Assembly (NCBI GenBank): GCA_040387735.1
Contig: JAZKDE010000016.1
Coordinates: 5,009-69,008, forward strand
DNA: 64,000 nt
Direction: 5' to 3'
From: Arcicella sp040387735
GTDB taxonomy: Bacteria > Bacteroidota > Bacteroidia > Cytophagales > Spirosomataceae
The notes beneath the pieces were generated by a model. It worked only from the letters and a program-made list of their open reading frames with translations. It searched no databases and was not told the origin of the DNA. The position numbers were made by a program, and so were the translations under genes. This document shows, in pieces, positions 33,853-41,244 of the stretch (the stretch's first letter is position 1; each line of letters begins with the position of its first letter).

Positions 33853-34140
33853 ATGGACAATTTGCCGAACATAGAAACCAAAATAGAACAGACGATAAAT
33901 GCTTTAGAAGGTATTCAATCGGCTGAACCAAAAGCCTATTTTTATACCCGTTTACACGCACGAATGGAACGTGAATTACTTACGACTAAAACCGTTTTAG
34001 GCTGGCAATTCAAACCAATTTATGCTCTATCAGCAGTTGCTGTTATATTGATTATCAACATTTTCACCTTTATGAATCTACAAAAAAAGGGAACGAATTC
34101 GCAACAGCAATATAATTTATATGAAAGCGGAGAATTTTAA
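33853..34140 (+). CDS. Small putative anti-sigma membrane protein (second triad)
   Basis: 95 residues from the ATG at 33853, which begins one base after the sigma stop; an upstream start at 33823 would overlap the sigma gene. The soluble N-terminus (about 1-55) has an A-Y-F-Y-T-R-L-H-A-R-M-E-R-E segment, and one transmembrane helix follows at about 62-81. The periplasmic tail is short. It probably holds the sigma factor at the membrane, inferred from position and topology. Confidence 0.65.
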   Translation: MDNLPNIETKIEQTINALEGIQSAEPKAYFYTRLHARMERELLTTKTVLGWQFKPIYALSAVAVILIINIFTFMNLQKKGTNSQQQYNLYESGEF

Positions 34141-34159
34141 AAATTATTAGTCTAAGAAC

Positions 34160-34666
34160 ATGGAAGATAAAAAAAAAATAAAAACACTGTGGATTGCGAT
34201 TATCATGTTGATAATCATCAATCTATCAGTTTTAGCATGCCTATGGTTGTCTCCACGAGGAATCCAAGGGCAATTAAGTCCAGAAAGAATTGAAAAAGCA
34301 CTAAATTTTGATAGTCAACAAAAGGAACGATTTGAAATAATAAAAGATAAACACTTTGCCGAGGTAACTCCAATTCGGGACAGTATAAAAATCATAAAAT
34401 CGGAATTGTTTGACTACATCAAACAAGATAAGCCAAACCCAAAATTTATCGACGAAAAGATGAATTTATTGGCGAGTAAAATCAAAGAGAATGAAGAAAA
34501 AACGCTCAAGCATTTTACTGAAGTTAGAGCTATTTGCAATGAAGAACAGAAGCACGTTTTCGATAATGAAATTTTAGAAAGATTCAAAAAACAAGGACCA
34601 AATGGTGGTGGTCGTCCAGAAGGCGAAGGTAGACCACCAAGACCTGACGGCCCTCCTCCACGTTAA
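34160..34666 (+). CDS. Membrane-anchored Spy/ZraP-like heavy-metal sensor protein (second triad)
   Basis: 168 residues with an uncleaved N-terminal helix (about 10-30). The periplasmic part is helical with F-D-S-Q-Q-K-E-R-F near residue 50, as in Spy/CnrX/ZraP-type proteins, and ends in a Gly/Pro/Arg-rich tail (about 148-168). The anchored form resembles the CnrX or RsrI-type sensors of metal-responsive ECF systems. It lies 19 bp after the anti-sigma gene and about 55 bp before the YHYH gene, which links the second triad to the copper genes. Confidence 0.65.
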   Translation: MEDKKKIKTLWIAIIMLIIINLSVLACLWLSPRGIQGQLSPERIEKALNFDSQQKERFEIIKDKHFAEVTPIRDSIKIIKSELFDYIKQDKPNPKFIDEKMNLLASKIKENEEKTLKHFTEVRAICNEEQKHVFDNEILERFKKQGPNGGGRPEGEGRPPRPDGPPPR

Positions 34667-34721
34667 AAAAATAAAACCCAAAATGAAAAAACGCTACTTC
34701 TCAACTTTTAAAAATCAATCA

Positions 34722-35492
34722 ATGAAAAAACTAATCTTAGTTTTCGGAATTATTATGTTTGTAATGGCTTGCAAATCTTCGACAGATACAACGCCGAGCA
34801 CCACCACTACAACTTCGGGAACAACCTACGACATTTCAGTTATTAAAGACAAATTTTATAGTACCCCAAGTTTCAGCAGTACCGTTAGCGTAACCATTGA
34901 AGGAAACTATTTGATAGTCAAAACCAATGGAACGCCCGACCATAAAAGTCCGTATTATAGTTCGTCTGATTCACGATACGAAGCATACAATGGCTCAAAT
35001 ACAAGTTTCAAAATTGCTCCAAACACAATTGCCACTCAAAACTTGACCTTCAAAATTCCATTAAATCCCAAAGAAGCAAGTAGTAAATCAAGTACGCCAA
35101 TGGGACCAATTGGGGTTTCATTAAATGGAATTCCATTTTACAACCAATATGCGGCTGGCGGTGCCAAATTATCAGGAGAAATTAACGGTTTTGACCAATA
35201 CGGGGGACATCCACAAATGCAAGGTCAATACCATTATCACGTTGAACCACTGAATTTAACCGCAAAAAAAGGGACAGATGCTTTTTTAGGCGTTTTATTG
35301 GACGGATTTCCAGTTTATGGTCCAAAAGAAAACGGAGTTTTAGTAAAAGAATCAGATTTAGATGCTTATCACGGTCATACTGCCAAAACCACTGAATTCC
35401 CGAACGGAATTTATCATTATCACATTACTTCAACCGACCCTTATTTAAATGGAAGTGGATTTTTTGGTACTGCAGGAACAGTTAGTCAATAA
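34722..35492 (+). CDS. YHYH-domain lipoprotein
   Basis: 256 residues from the ATG at 34722, giving M-K-K-L-I-L-V-F-G-I-I-M-F-V-M-A-C with lipobox Cys17. An ATG at 34683 is possible but would bury the signal sequence. The Y-H-Y-H motif occurs twice (Y-H-Y-H-V-E-P-L and I-Y-H-Y-H-I-T-S-T-D-P), with D-G-F-P-V-Y-G-P and G-H-T-A-K-T-T-E segments characteristic of the YHYH family. The His pairs suggest metal binding. Function is unknown, but the gene precedes a multicopper oxidase and SCO genes, supporting a role in copper biology. Confidence 0.8.
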   Translation: MKKLILVFGIIMFVMACKSSTDTTPSTTTTTSGTTYDISVIKDKFYSTPSFSSTVSVTIEGNYLIVKTNGTPDHKSPYYSSSDSRYEAYNGSNTSFKIAPNTIATQNLTFKIPLNPKEASSKSSTPMGPIGVSLNGIPFYNQYAAGGAKLSGEINGFDQYGGHPQMQGQYHYHVEPLNLTAKKGTDAFLGVLLDGFPVYGPKENGVLVKESDLDAYHGHTAKTTEFPNGIYHYHITSTDPYLNGSGFFGTAGTVSQ

Positions 35493-35527
35493 AAAAATTA
35501 ATCTTTAAACCTTCAATCAAAATTATC

Positions 35528-36997
35528 ATGCTGAGAAAACCTTTTTTATTAATAGGAATATGTTGGATTTTAGTCTTTAGTTGTAATAAACAAAGCGATG
35601 ATACAACAGTAACACCAACCACCAATACTGGCTCAACTACCTACAATGACCTTTGGATTCCTCCAACCATTTCGGGAACAAATTTTGATTTAACGTTAGC
35701 TAAATCAAGCAAACAACTGAAAACGGGAGCGGCAACGCCAACTTATGGCTATAATGGAGCGTCATTTTGGGGACCAACTTTGATAATGAACAAGGGAGAT
35801 TTTGTTCAAATGAATGTTACCAATAATTTATCCGAAACCACTACAACGCATTGGCACGGTTTTCATATTCCAGCAATTATGGATGGTGGGCCACACCAAA
35901 TGATTGAAGCAGGGACAACTTGGAAACCATCGTTTGAAGTCAAAAATAATGCAGGTACTTATTGGTATCACCCGCATTTGCACGAGAAAACTTTTCAGCA
36001 ATTGACTTATGGTGCAGGTGGATTAATCATCATAAAAGACCCAATTGAATCAGCATTGGCTCTTCCACGAACTTACGGAACGGATGATATTCCCTTGGTT
36101 TTGACCAGTAGAAGATTTAATTCTGATAATTCATTTACCGTTACAGAACATGCCTACGGAGATTATGCTCTCGCCAACGGAACACTTGATGCACAAATTA
36201 CTTTGCCTAAACAATATGTTCGTTTTAGGATTTTGAATGCCGAAACAGAACGTGGCTATAATTTAGGATTTAGCGATAATCGTTCATTTTATGTCATTAC
36301 CAATGATGGAGGATTATTAGATGCACCCGTTGAAGTAACCAGAGTAAAATTGGCAGTTGGGGAACGTGCAGAAATTTTGGTAGATTTAGGCAAAGATGCC
36401 GTTGGAGGCAGTTTAGATTTAAAAGCCTACAATACAAATCAAGAATTTGGTTTTGGTGGAAGTGAACCACAAACCAGTGGGCAATTTGGTAGTTTACTGA
36501 ATAATAAAGATTTTACGGTTCTCCACATAAACGTAAAAGCCGCCACCGCCAATGCAATTACCGCAGTACCAAATAAACTCACAACCAATACATATTGGAA
36601 AGAATCAGATGCTACCTCTACTCGGACCATCAGTATTACTGGCGGGCAAGCTGGTTCTGCGTTTACGTTTGATAACAATACTTACGGATTTACGACTTTC
36701 AATCAAAAACTAAAATTGAATGCGATTGAAAAGTGGACAGTTGTCAATAATAATATTTTCGGGCATTCATTTCACATTCATGATATTCAGTTCAAGATTG
36801 TCTCACGAAGTTCGGGAGCAATTGCCCCATATGAATCAGGTTGGAAAGACACTTTTTATATTCGGACGGGAGAAACGGTTTCGGTTGTCGCCAAATTCGA
36901 TGATTTTGCCAGTGATACCAATCCTTATATGTACCATTGCCACTTTCCAAACCACGAAGATGGAGGTTTAATGGGGCAGTTTTTGGTGACTAAATAA
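35528..36997 (+). CDS. Multicopper oxidase (CueO/laccase-like) lipoprotein
   Basis: 489 residues with lipobox F-S-C (Cys19). All four copper-ligand clusters are present: T-H-W-H-G near residue 114, Y-W-Y-H-P-H-L-H near 147, H-S-F-H-I-H near 414, and H-C-H-F-P-N-H-E-D-G-G-L-M near 475. The H-C-H...H...M arrangement gives a type 1 copper with a methionine axial ligand. It probably oxidises Cu(I) or phenolic substrates in the periplasm. No Met-rich CueO insert is seen. The gene is 35 bp after the YHYH gene and 10 bp before the first YwqK-like gene. Confidence 0.93.
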   Translation: MLRKPFLLIGICWILVFSCNKQSDDTTVTPTTNTGSTTYNDLWIPPTISGTNFDLTLAKSSKQLKTGAATPTYGYNGASFWGPTLIMNKGDFVQMNVTNNLSETTTTHWHGFHIPAIMDGGPHQMIEAGTTWKPSFEVKNNAGTYWYHPHLHEKTFQQLTYGAGGLIIIKDPIESALALPRTYGTDDIPLVLTSRRFNSDNSFTVTEHAYGDYALANGTLDAQITLPKQYVRFRILNAETERGYNLGFSDNRSFYVITNDGGLLDAPVEVTRVKLAVGERAEILVDLGKDAVGGSLDLKAYNTNQEFGFGGSEPQTSGQFGSLLNNKDFTVLHINVKAATANAITAVPNKLTTNTYWKESDATSTRTISITGGQAGSAFTFDNNTYGFTTFNQKLKLNAIEKWTVVNNNIFGHSFHIHDIQFKIVSRSSGAIAPYESGWKDTFYIRTGETVSVVAKFDDFASDTNPYMYHCHFPNHEDGGLMGQFLVTK

Positions 36998-37007
36998 TCG
37001 CAACTGA

Positions 37008-37568
37008 ATGTATTTGAATCTCACGAAAAGTACACTTATTAACGTGTTTCTCTTCTTATTTTTTGGCTCATGCCAAGAAAATAAGAAGAGAGTAAGTGTT
37101 TTAAATTTCGACCCAAATCTCAAAAAAACTGATAAAGGTTGGATTTATAAAAATAAAGCTTTCACTGGTTTTATGATTGAAGAAGAAAAAGACCATAGAA
37201 TTGTGTATCGTTTACCAATTGCCAACGGAAAAGAAGAAGGTTTAGCCAAAGGCTGGTATAATTCGGGAGAGAAATTGTCGGAAAGAATATTTATCAATGG
37301 CAAAATGGAAGGAATTTTCAAGCAATGGTGGCCCAACGGAAGGTTTCGCTACTTGTTCAAGTATAAAAATAATATTTTTGACGGAAAACAAATTGTCTAT
37401 TTTCCAAACGGTAAAGTTAGAGAGGAAAGTAATTATCAATCAGGGGAAAAAGAAGGAATTCAGCGAGTTTGGGATGAAAAAGGAAGCCTAATTTCAAATT
37501 ATACCATCAAAAATAAAAAGCTTTATGGCATTATTTCAGTTAAGAGTTGTATTCCCATTGGTCACTAA
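37008..37568 (+). CDS. YwqK-like MORN-variant repeat lipoprotein, copy 1
   Basis: 186 residues with lipobox F-F-G-S-C (Cys23). It contains several repeats of the form Y-x-N-G-x-x-x-x-E-x2-Y-x3-G-K-x-E-G, such as G-W-Y-N-S-G-E-K and Y-F-P-N-G-K-V-R-E-E. Databases often name such proteins YwqK-family antitoxins, but the signal peptide and copper-gene setting make a toxin/antitoxin role unlikely. A C-terminal K-L-Y-G...K-S-C-I segment is shared with the second copy at 38219. It overlaps the following SCO gene by 11 bp. Confidence 0.72.
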   Translation: MYLNLTKSTLINVFLFLFFGSCQENKKRVSVLNFDPNLKKTDKGWIYKNKAFTGFMIEEEKDHRIVYRLPIANGKEEGLAKGWYNSGEKLSERIFINGKMEGIFKQWWPNGRFRYLFKYKNNIFDGKQIVYFPNGKVREESNYQSGEKEGIQRVWDEKGSLISNYTIKNKKLYGIISVKSCIPIGH

Positions 37569-38205
37569 AATTTTCATATATAGCTTAATTGTTATCTGGT
37601 TTTCAAGTTCTTGTAAAAAAGATAATAAATCCGAAAGTAGCCTTCCTTTCTATAACACGGCAGATTTTACGGCAAAATGGATAAATAATAATGCTGATGA
37701 TTACCAGAAAATTCATACCATTGAACATTTTTCTTTCTATGACCAAAATGGAAATATTTTCAATTCAGATTCATTGAAAGGTAAAATCTATGTGGCAAAT
37801 TTCTTTTTTACCATCTGCCCAAGTATTTGCCCAAAAATGACCTCCAATTTAGGAACACTTCAAAGTACATTTTCCCAAGAAAAAGCGTTTAAAATTGTTT
37901 CATTTTCAGTAACTCCTTGGATTGATTCTGTTGCTAAATTGAAAAAGTATAGCTTAAAACATAACATTAATGCGGCTAATTGGCGATTATTAACTGGAGA
38001 AAAGGAACAAATTTATACATTGGGAAGAAAATCATTTTTTGCAGAAAAAACATTAGGGCTAACAAAGAATAAAACCGACTTTCTCCACACTGAAACTATG
38101 GTTTTAATTGATAAAAAATCCAGAATTAGAGGCGTTTATAGTGCTACAAATCCAGATGAAATTCCAAGAATTACGGAAGATATTAGAACACTTTTAAAGG
38201 AGTAA
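37558..38205 (+). CDS. SCO1/SenC family copper chaperone, copy 1
   Basis: About 215 residues from a TTG at 37558, which gives a signal peptide ending W-F-S-S-S-C-K; an ATG at 37525 overlaps the previous gene by 44 bp. The copper-binding motif C-P-S-I-C-P-K-M is in F-F-F-T-I-C-P and the distal ligand histidine is in D-F-L-H-T-E. SCO proteins deliver copper to the CuA site of cytochrome oxidase or act as thiol-disulfide reductases. Paired with a YwqK-like gene, this is the first of two such pairs. Confidence 0.88.
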   Translation: MVTKIFIYSLIVIWFSSSCKKDNKSESSLPFYNTADFTAKWINNNADDYQKIHTIEHFSFYDQNGNIFNSDSLKGKIYVANFFFTICPSICPKMTSNLGTLQSTFSQEKAFKIVSFSVTPWIDSVAKLKKYSLKHNINAANWRLLTGEKEQIYTLGRKSFFAEKTLGLTKNKTDFLHTETMVLIDKKSRIRGVYSATNPDEIPRITEDIRTLLKE

Positions 38206-38218
38206 AATAATATTTTAA

Positions 38219-38818
38219 ATGAAAAATGCACTTTATTTACTATTTGGCTCAACATTATTATTAGTAGCTTGTCAAACTAATAAAGAACAATTTGTTGCCA
38301 TTCCGAAAACTGAATTGTTGGCGGACAATAAAGATTTTGGATGGCAACAAGATGTTTTGCTCTATAAAGGAAAACCGTATTCTGGCTTTACAATTGAAAA
38401 ATATCCAAACCAAAAACCATCCACTAAAAATGGATATTTGAAAGGGAAATTGGAAGGGAAACAAGAAAAATGGTTTGAAAATGGAGCAAAAATGGAGCTT
38501 AGATTTTACACCAACAATCACAAAAATGGAACGCATGAAGGTTGGTACAATAATGGACAAAAGCGTTTTGAGTATTTCATCGAAAATGATGTTCCCATAA
38601 AAACGCATCGAGAGTGGCACGCCAATGGTCAACTTTTTACAAGATTCAATTTTAATGACGAAGGGCAACCCGAAGGTTCGCAACAAATGTGGTTTCCGAC
38701 GGGGCAAATAAAAGCAAATTATGTTATCAAAAGTGGTCGCCGATTTGGTTTTTTAGGAGCAAAAGGTTGTATGGGTGAAAACGAGAAAAAACAAACGGGT
38801 TTAAATTTCAAGAAATAA
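38219..38818 (+). CDS. YwqK-like MORN-variant repeat lipoprotein, copy 2
   Basis: 199 residues with lipobox L-V-A-C (Cys18). Repeats W-F-E-N-G-A-K, W-Y-N-N-G-Q-K, W-H-A-N-G-Q-L and W-F-P-T-G-Q-I-K match the MORN-variant pattern of copy 1. The end G-R-R-F-G-F...K-G-C-M aligns with the equivalent part of copy 1. The gene overlaps the second SCO gene by one base. It is diverged well beyond recent duplication, and its role is unknown. Confidence 0.72.
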   Translation: MKNALYLLFGSTLLLVACQTNKEQFVAIPKTELLADNKDFGWQQDVLLYKGKPYSGFTIEKYPNQKPSTKNGYLKGKLEGKQEKWFENGAKMELRFYTNNHKNGTHEGWYNNGQKRFEYFIENDVPIKTHREWHANGQLFTRFNFNDEGQPEGSQQMWFPTGQIKANYVIKSGRRFGFLGAKGCMGENEKKQTGLNFKK

Positions 38819-39447
38819 TGAAAAGAATAATCACATTAATTTTATGGATTTTAATTATTTCATGTACTAAAAAGCAAGAAAAAAGCCTTCCATTTTATCA
38901 TACCGCAGATTTTACCCCACAATGGATTGCTGATACATCGCAATTAGACACACTTCATACGCTCGCAAATTTTGAATTTACTAACCAAAATAATCAAAAA
39001 ATTACGCAGGAAAATCTGAGAGGAAAAATCCATGTTGCTTGTTTTTTCTTTACAATTTGTCCGAGCCTTTGTCCAAAAATAATGGGAAATATGAAGATGG
39101 TACAAGATTCACTGAAAAATGACAAGAGCTTCCTAATTGCTTCATACAGCGTAATGCCTGAGCGTGATAGCGTATCAGCTTTACGGAAATATGCCACTGA
39201 AAATCAAATCATTGACAACAAATGGCACTTGCTCACGGGCGATAAAAAACAGATTTATCAATTAGCTCGTAAATCCTATTTTGCCGATGAAAACTTGGGC
39301 GTTCAGAAAGGCGTAAATGATTTTTTACACACAGAAAATTTTATTTTGGTTGATAAAAATCTGCACATTAGAGGAATTTACAATGGTACTTTATCCTTAG
39401 AAATTGAGCAATTGATAAAAGATATTAGAGTATTAGAAAAGGAATAA
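38818..39447 (+). CDS. SCO1/SenC family copper chaperone, copy 2
   Basis: 209 residues. The signal peptide ends with lipobox I-I-S-C (Cys16). The copper motif is C-P-S-L-C-P-K-I in F-F-F-T-I-C-P, and the distal histidine is in F-L-H-T-E-N. It shares the S-L-P-F-Y-x-T-A-D-F-T mature start with copy 1, confirming paralogy. It ends with zero bases before the convergent DeoR gene, and no terminator is visible there. Confidence 0.9.
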   Translation: MKRIITLILWILIISCTKKQEKSLPFYHTADFTPQWIADTSQLDTLHTLANFEFTNQNNQKITQENLRGKIHVACFFFTICPSLCPKIMGNMKMVQDSLKNDKSFLIASYSVMPERDSVSALRKYATENQIIDNKWHLLTGDKKQIYQLARKSYFADENLGVQKGVNDFLHTENFILVDKNLHIRGIYNGTLSLEIEQLIKDIRVLEKE

Positions 39448-40197
39448 CTACAAAACTTTCACTCCTATTCCCTGATAATCAACTAATTGACTTTCATCAA
39501 TTGTATCATCTGTCAGCATTACATCAATTTGTTGATACGAACAAACCACATAATTTTCAGCCGTATTTAGTTTATCAGCCGTTACCAAAGCGATTACTTT
39601 TTCCGAGACTTCGGCCATTTTACGTTTCACGACGCTCTCACCCCAATCGGGCATGGTTATTCCAATTTTATGGTGCATTCCACATACGCCCAACAAGAAA
39701 ATATCTGCTCTAATTTTACTCAAAAGCTCAATAACTTCCGTTCCGTAGGTATTTTGAGCGTCTTTAAAAACCCTTCCACCCAACATAAATAGCTCAATAT
39801 TAGGATGTTCGCACAGAATTTGAGCAATGGGAATACTGGTCGTAAAAACGGTTGCCTTCAAATCTGGAGACATCAATCTGGCTACTTCCATGTTTGTCGA
39901 ACCATTATCCAAAATAATCACTTGCCCATCTTTGAAAAATTGTTGAGCTTTTTGAGCTAACACAATTTTTTCTTCATGTAGAATGTTAATCCGCTCCGTT
40001 AATTTATAAGGACTTGGGGATTTAGGAATTGCGCCACCATGTACTTTTTTGAGGAGGCCGTTTTCAGCCAATTCATTCAAATCCCTTCTAATTGTATCAT
40101 CCGACACATTCAAGATTTCGGATAACTGCACAGAAGAAACTCGTTGGTCGGTATCCAACATTTTCAAAATAATTTGCAAACGTTCTTCTCTGAGCAT
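39448..40197 (-). CDS. DeoR/GlpR-family transcriptional regulator
   Basis: 249 residues. The winged helix has L-N-V-S-D-D-T-I-R-R-D-L-N-E-L near residue 28 and L-K-K-V-H-G-G-A near 50. The sugar-phosphate-sensing domain contains I-I-L-D-N-G-S-T-N near 95 and F-M-L-G-G-R-V near 136. It is divergent from the VOC/nucleotidase/MFS/PRAI operon and should control it. It is a separate subgroup from the other DeoR protein at 9144. The intergenic region contains an imperfect inverted repeat overlapping the operon's promoter. Confidence 0.9.
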   Translation of the reverse strand: MLREERLQIILKMLDTDQRVSSVQLSEILNVSDDTIRRDLNELAENGLLKKVHGGAIPKSPSPYKLTERINILHEEKIVLAQKAQQFFKDGQVIILDNGSTNMEVARLMSPDLKATVFTTSIPIAQILCEHPNIELFMLGGRVFKDAQNTYGTEVIELLSKIRADIFLLGVCGMHHKIGITMPDWGESVVKRKMAEVSEKVIALVTADKLNTAENYVVCSYQQIDVMLTDDTIDESQLVDYQGIGVKVL

Positions 40198-40226
40198 TTT
40201 TACGGTTTTTATCGTTTTATTTCACA

Positions 40227-40234
40227 CAAATTTA
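40227..40234 (-). promoter_or_regulatory. Possible -7 element for deoR-type gene
   Basis: TAAATTTG on the minus strand lies 30 bp before the start codon at 40197. No TTG appears at the normal spacing. Confidence 0.35.
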
Positions 40235-40244
40235 ATATTTAATT

Positions 40245-40275
40245 TTGAAATATGCGTTTTTATTCGGTAAATTTG
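40245..40275 (+). promoter_or_regulatory. Promoter of the VOC-MFS-PRAI operon
   Basis: TTG at 40245-40247, a 20-nt spacer, and TAAATTTG at 40268-40275, matching the Bacteroidota consensus. The ATG is 38 bp further on. Confidence 0.6.
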
Positions 40276-40303
40276 TTCAAATATTTACAAATACTGAATA
40301 AAA
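40257..40303. promoter_or_regulatory. Imperfect inverted repeat, candidate DeoR operator
   Basis: TTTTATTCGGTAAATTTG on the left matches the reverse complement of TACAAATACTGAATAAAA on the right with few changes. The left arm covers the -7 box of the operon promoter, a typical repressor position. Confidence 0.5.
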
Positions 40304-40313
40304 CCGAATCATT

Positions 40314-40703
40314 ATGCACATTGAACACATTGCTATTTGGACAAATCAGTTGGAGATTTTGAAGGATTTTTACGTTAAATATTTTAAAGCAAAATCAAAT
40401 GATAAATATCATAACCCAACTAAAGCATTTACCTCCTACTTTTTAACTTTTGAAAAAGGTGCTCGGTTGGAAATTATGCAAATGCCCAACATTAGCGTTG
40501 CATCCGACAATATTTACCAACAATTCACAGGATTAACGCATTTTGCCGTATCAGTTGGCAGTAAAGAAATAGTAGATTCCTTGACAGAAAAATTCCGAGA
40601 GGATGGTTTTGAAGTAGTTGGCGAACCCAGAACAACGGGCGATGGTTACTATGAAAGTGTAATATTGGACCCTGATAAAAATAGAATAGAAATAACGATT
40701 TAA
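40314..40703 (+). CDS. VOC-family (glyoxalase/dioxygenase superfamily) protein
   Basis: 129 residues, one VOC repeat pair. It starts M-H-I-E-H-I-A-I-W-T with a metal-ligand histidine at residue 5 and has F-E-K-G-A-R-L-E-I near residue 45, T-H-F-A-V-S-V near 74 and V-I-L-D-P-D-K-N-R-I-E-I at the end. It matches lactoylglutathione-lyase-like proteins, but the substrate is not evident. First gene in a DeoR-controlled operon, 11 bp before the nucleotidase gene. Confidence 0.83.
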   Translation: MHIEHIAIWTNQLEILKDFYVKYFKAKSNDKYHNPTKAFTSYFLTFEKGARLEIMQMPNISVASDNIYQQFTGLTHFAVSVGSKEIVDSLTEKFREDGFEVVGEPRTTGDGYYESVILDPDKNRIEITI

Positions 40704-40714
40704 AAACAATAAAA

Positions 40715-41239
40715 ATGCAAAGATTACTAATAGATATGGACGATGTGATGGCGGATACCAGCCAAAAAATCATCAACACCGTAAATAATGCTTTCAATAG
40801 CCATTACACCAAAGAAATTTTGATTGCTGACCCAAAAATCAAGGAAGAATATCAAGAAAAATATCTTACGCAGAGACATAAACTTTGGGATAAAGGCTTT
40901 TTTAGAGATATTCCTTTAATGCCTGATGCGCAAGAAATTATTGGCAAATTATACGAAAAATACGAGATATTTATTGTTTCAGCCGCTACTGAATTTCCAA
41001 ATTCAATGTCAGAAAAATTGGAATGGTTAGAGGATTATTTTCCGTATATTGGTTGGAGTCACACCGTTTTTTGTGGACATAAATGGATGATTAGAGCTGA
41101 ATATATCATTGATGACCATGAGAAAAATTTGATTAATTTTACGGGAACAGGTTTACTTTTTGATGCTCCACACAACAAACATATTACTGATTTTCAACGA
41201 GTTAACTCTTGGAAACACATAGAAACGATTTTACTATAA
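40715..41239 (+). CDS. 5'(3')-deoxyribonucleotidase-like HAD hydrolase
   Basis: 174 residues. L-L-I-D-M-D-D-V-M-A-D near the start is the HAD D-x-D-x motif of NT5C-type phosphatases. Y-E-I-F-I-V-S-A-A-T near residue 88 provides motif II (Ser) and Y-I-I-D-D-H near 131 motif IV. These enzymes dephosphorylate nucleoside or other small phosphates in the cytoplasm. In this operon it may act on a sugar phosphate instead (inference). Ends 5 bp before the MFS gene's likely TTG start. Confidence 0.85.
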   Translation: MQRLLIDMDDVMADTSQKIINTVNNAFNSHYTKEILIADPKIKEEYQEKYLTQRHKLWDKGFFRDIPLMPDAQEIIGKLYEKYEIFIVSAATEFPNSMSEKLEWLEDYFPYIGWSHTVFCGHKWMIRAEYIIDDHEKNLINFTGTGLLFDAPHNKHITDFQRVNSWKHIETILL

Positions 41240-41244
41240 TTATT

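Noticed and set aside
31539..34140. Recent duplication of the sigma triad
   Set aside because: The two sigma proteins share only general ECF motifs and their partner proteins differ in size and sequence, so recent duplication is not supported.
34602..34721. Longer start of the YHYH gene overlapping the Spy-like gene
   Set aside because: The extension lacks a signal peptide and would run through the upstream coding sequence; the ATG at 34722 gives a clean lipoprotein signal.
37008..38818. YwqK toxin-antitoxin systems
   Set aside because: Both proteins are lipoproteins with MORN-like repeats in a copper gene cluster, and no toxin gene is adjacent.
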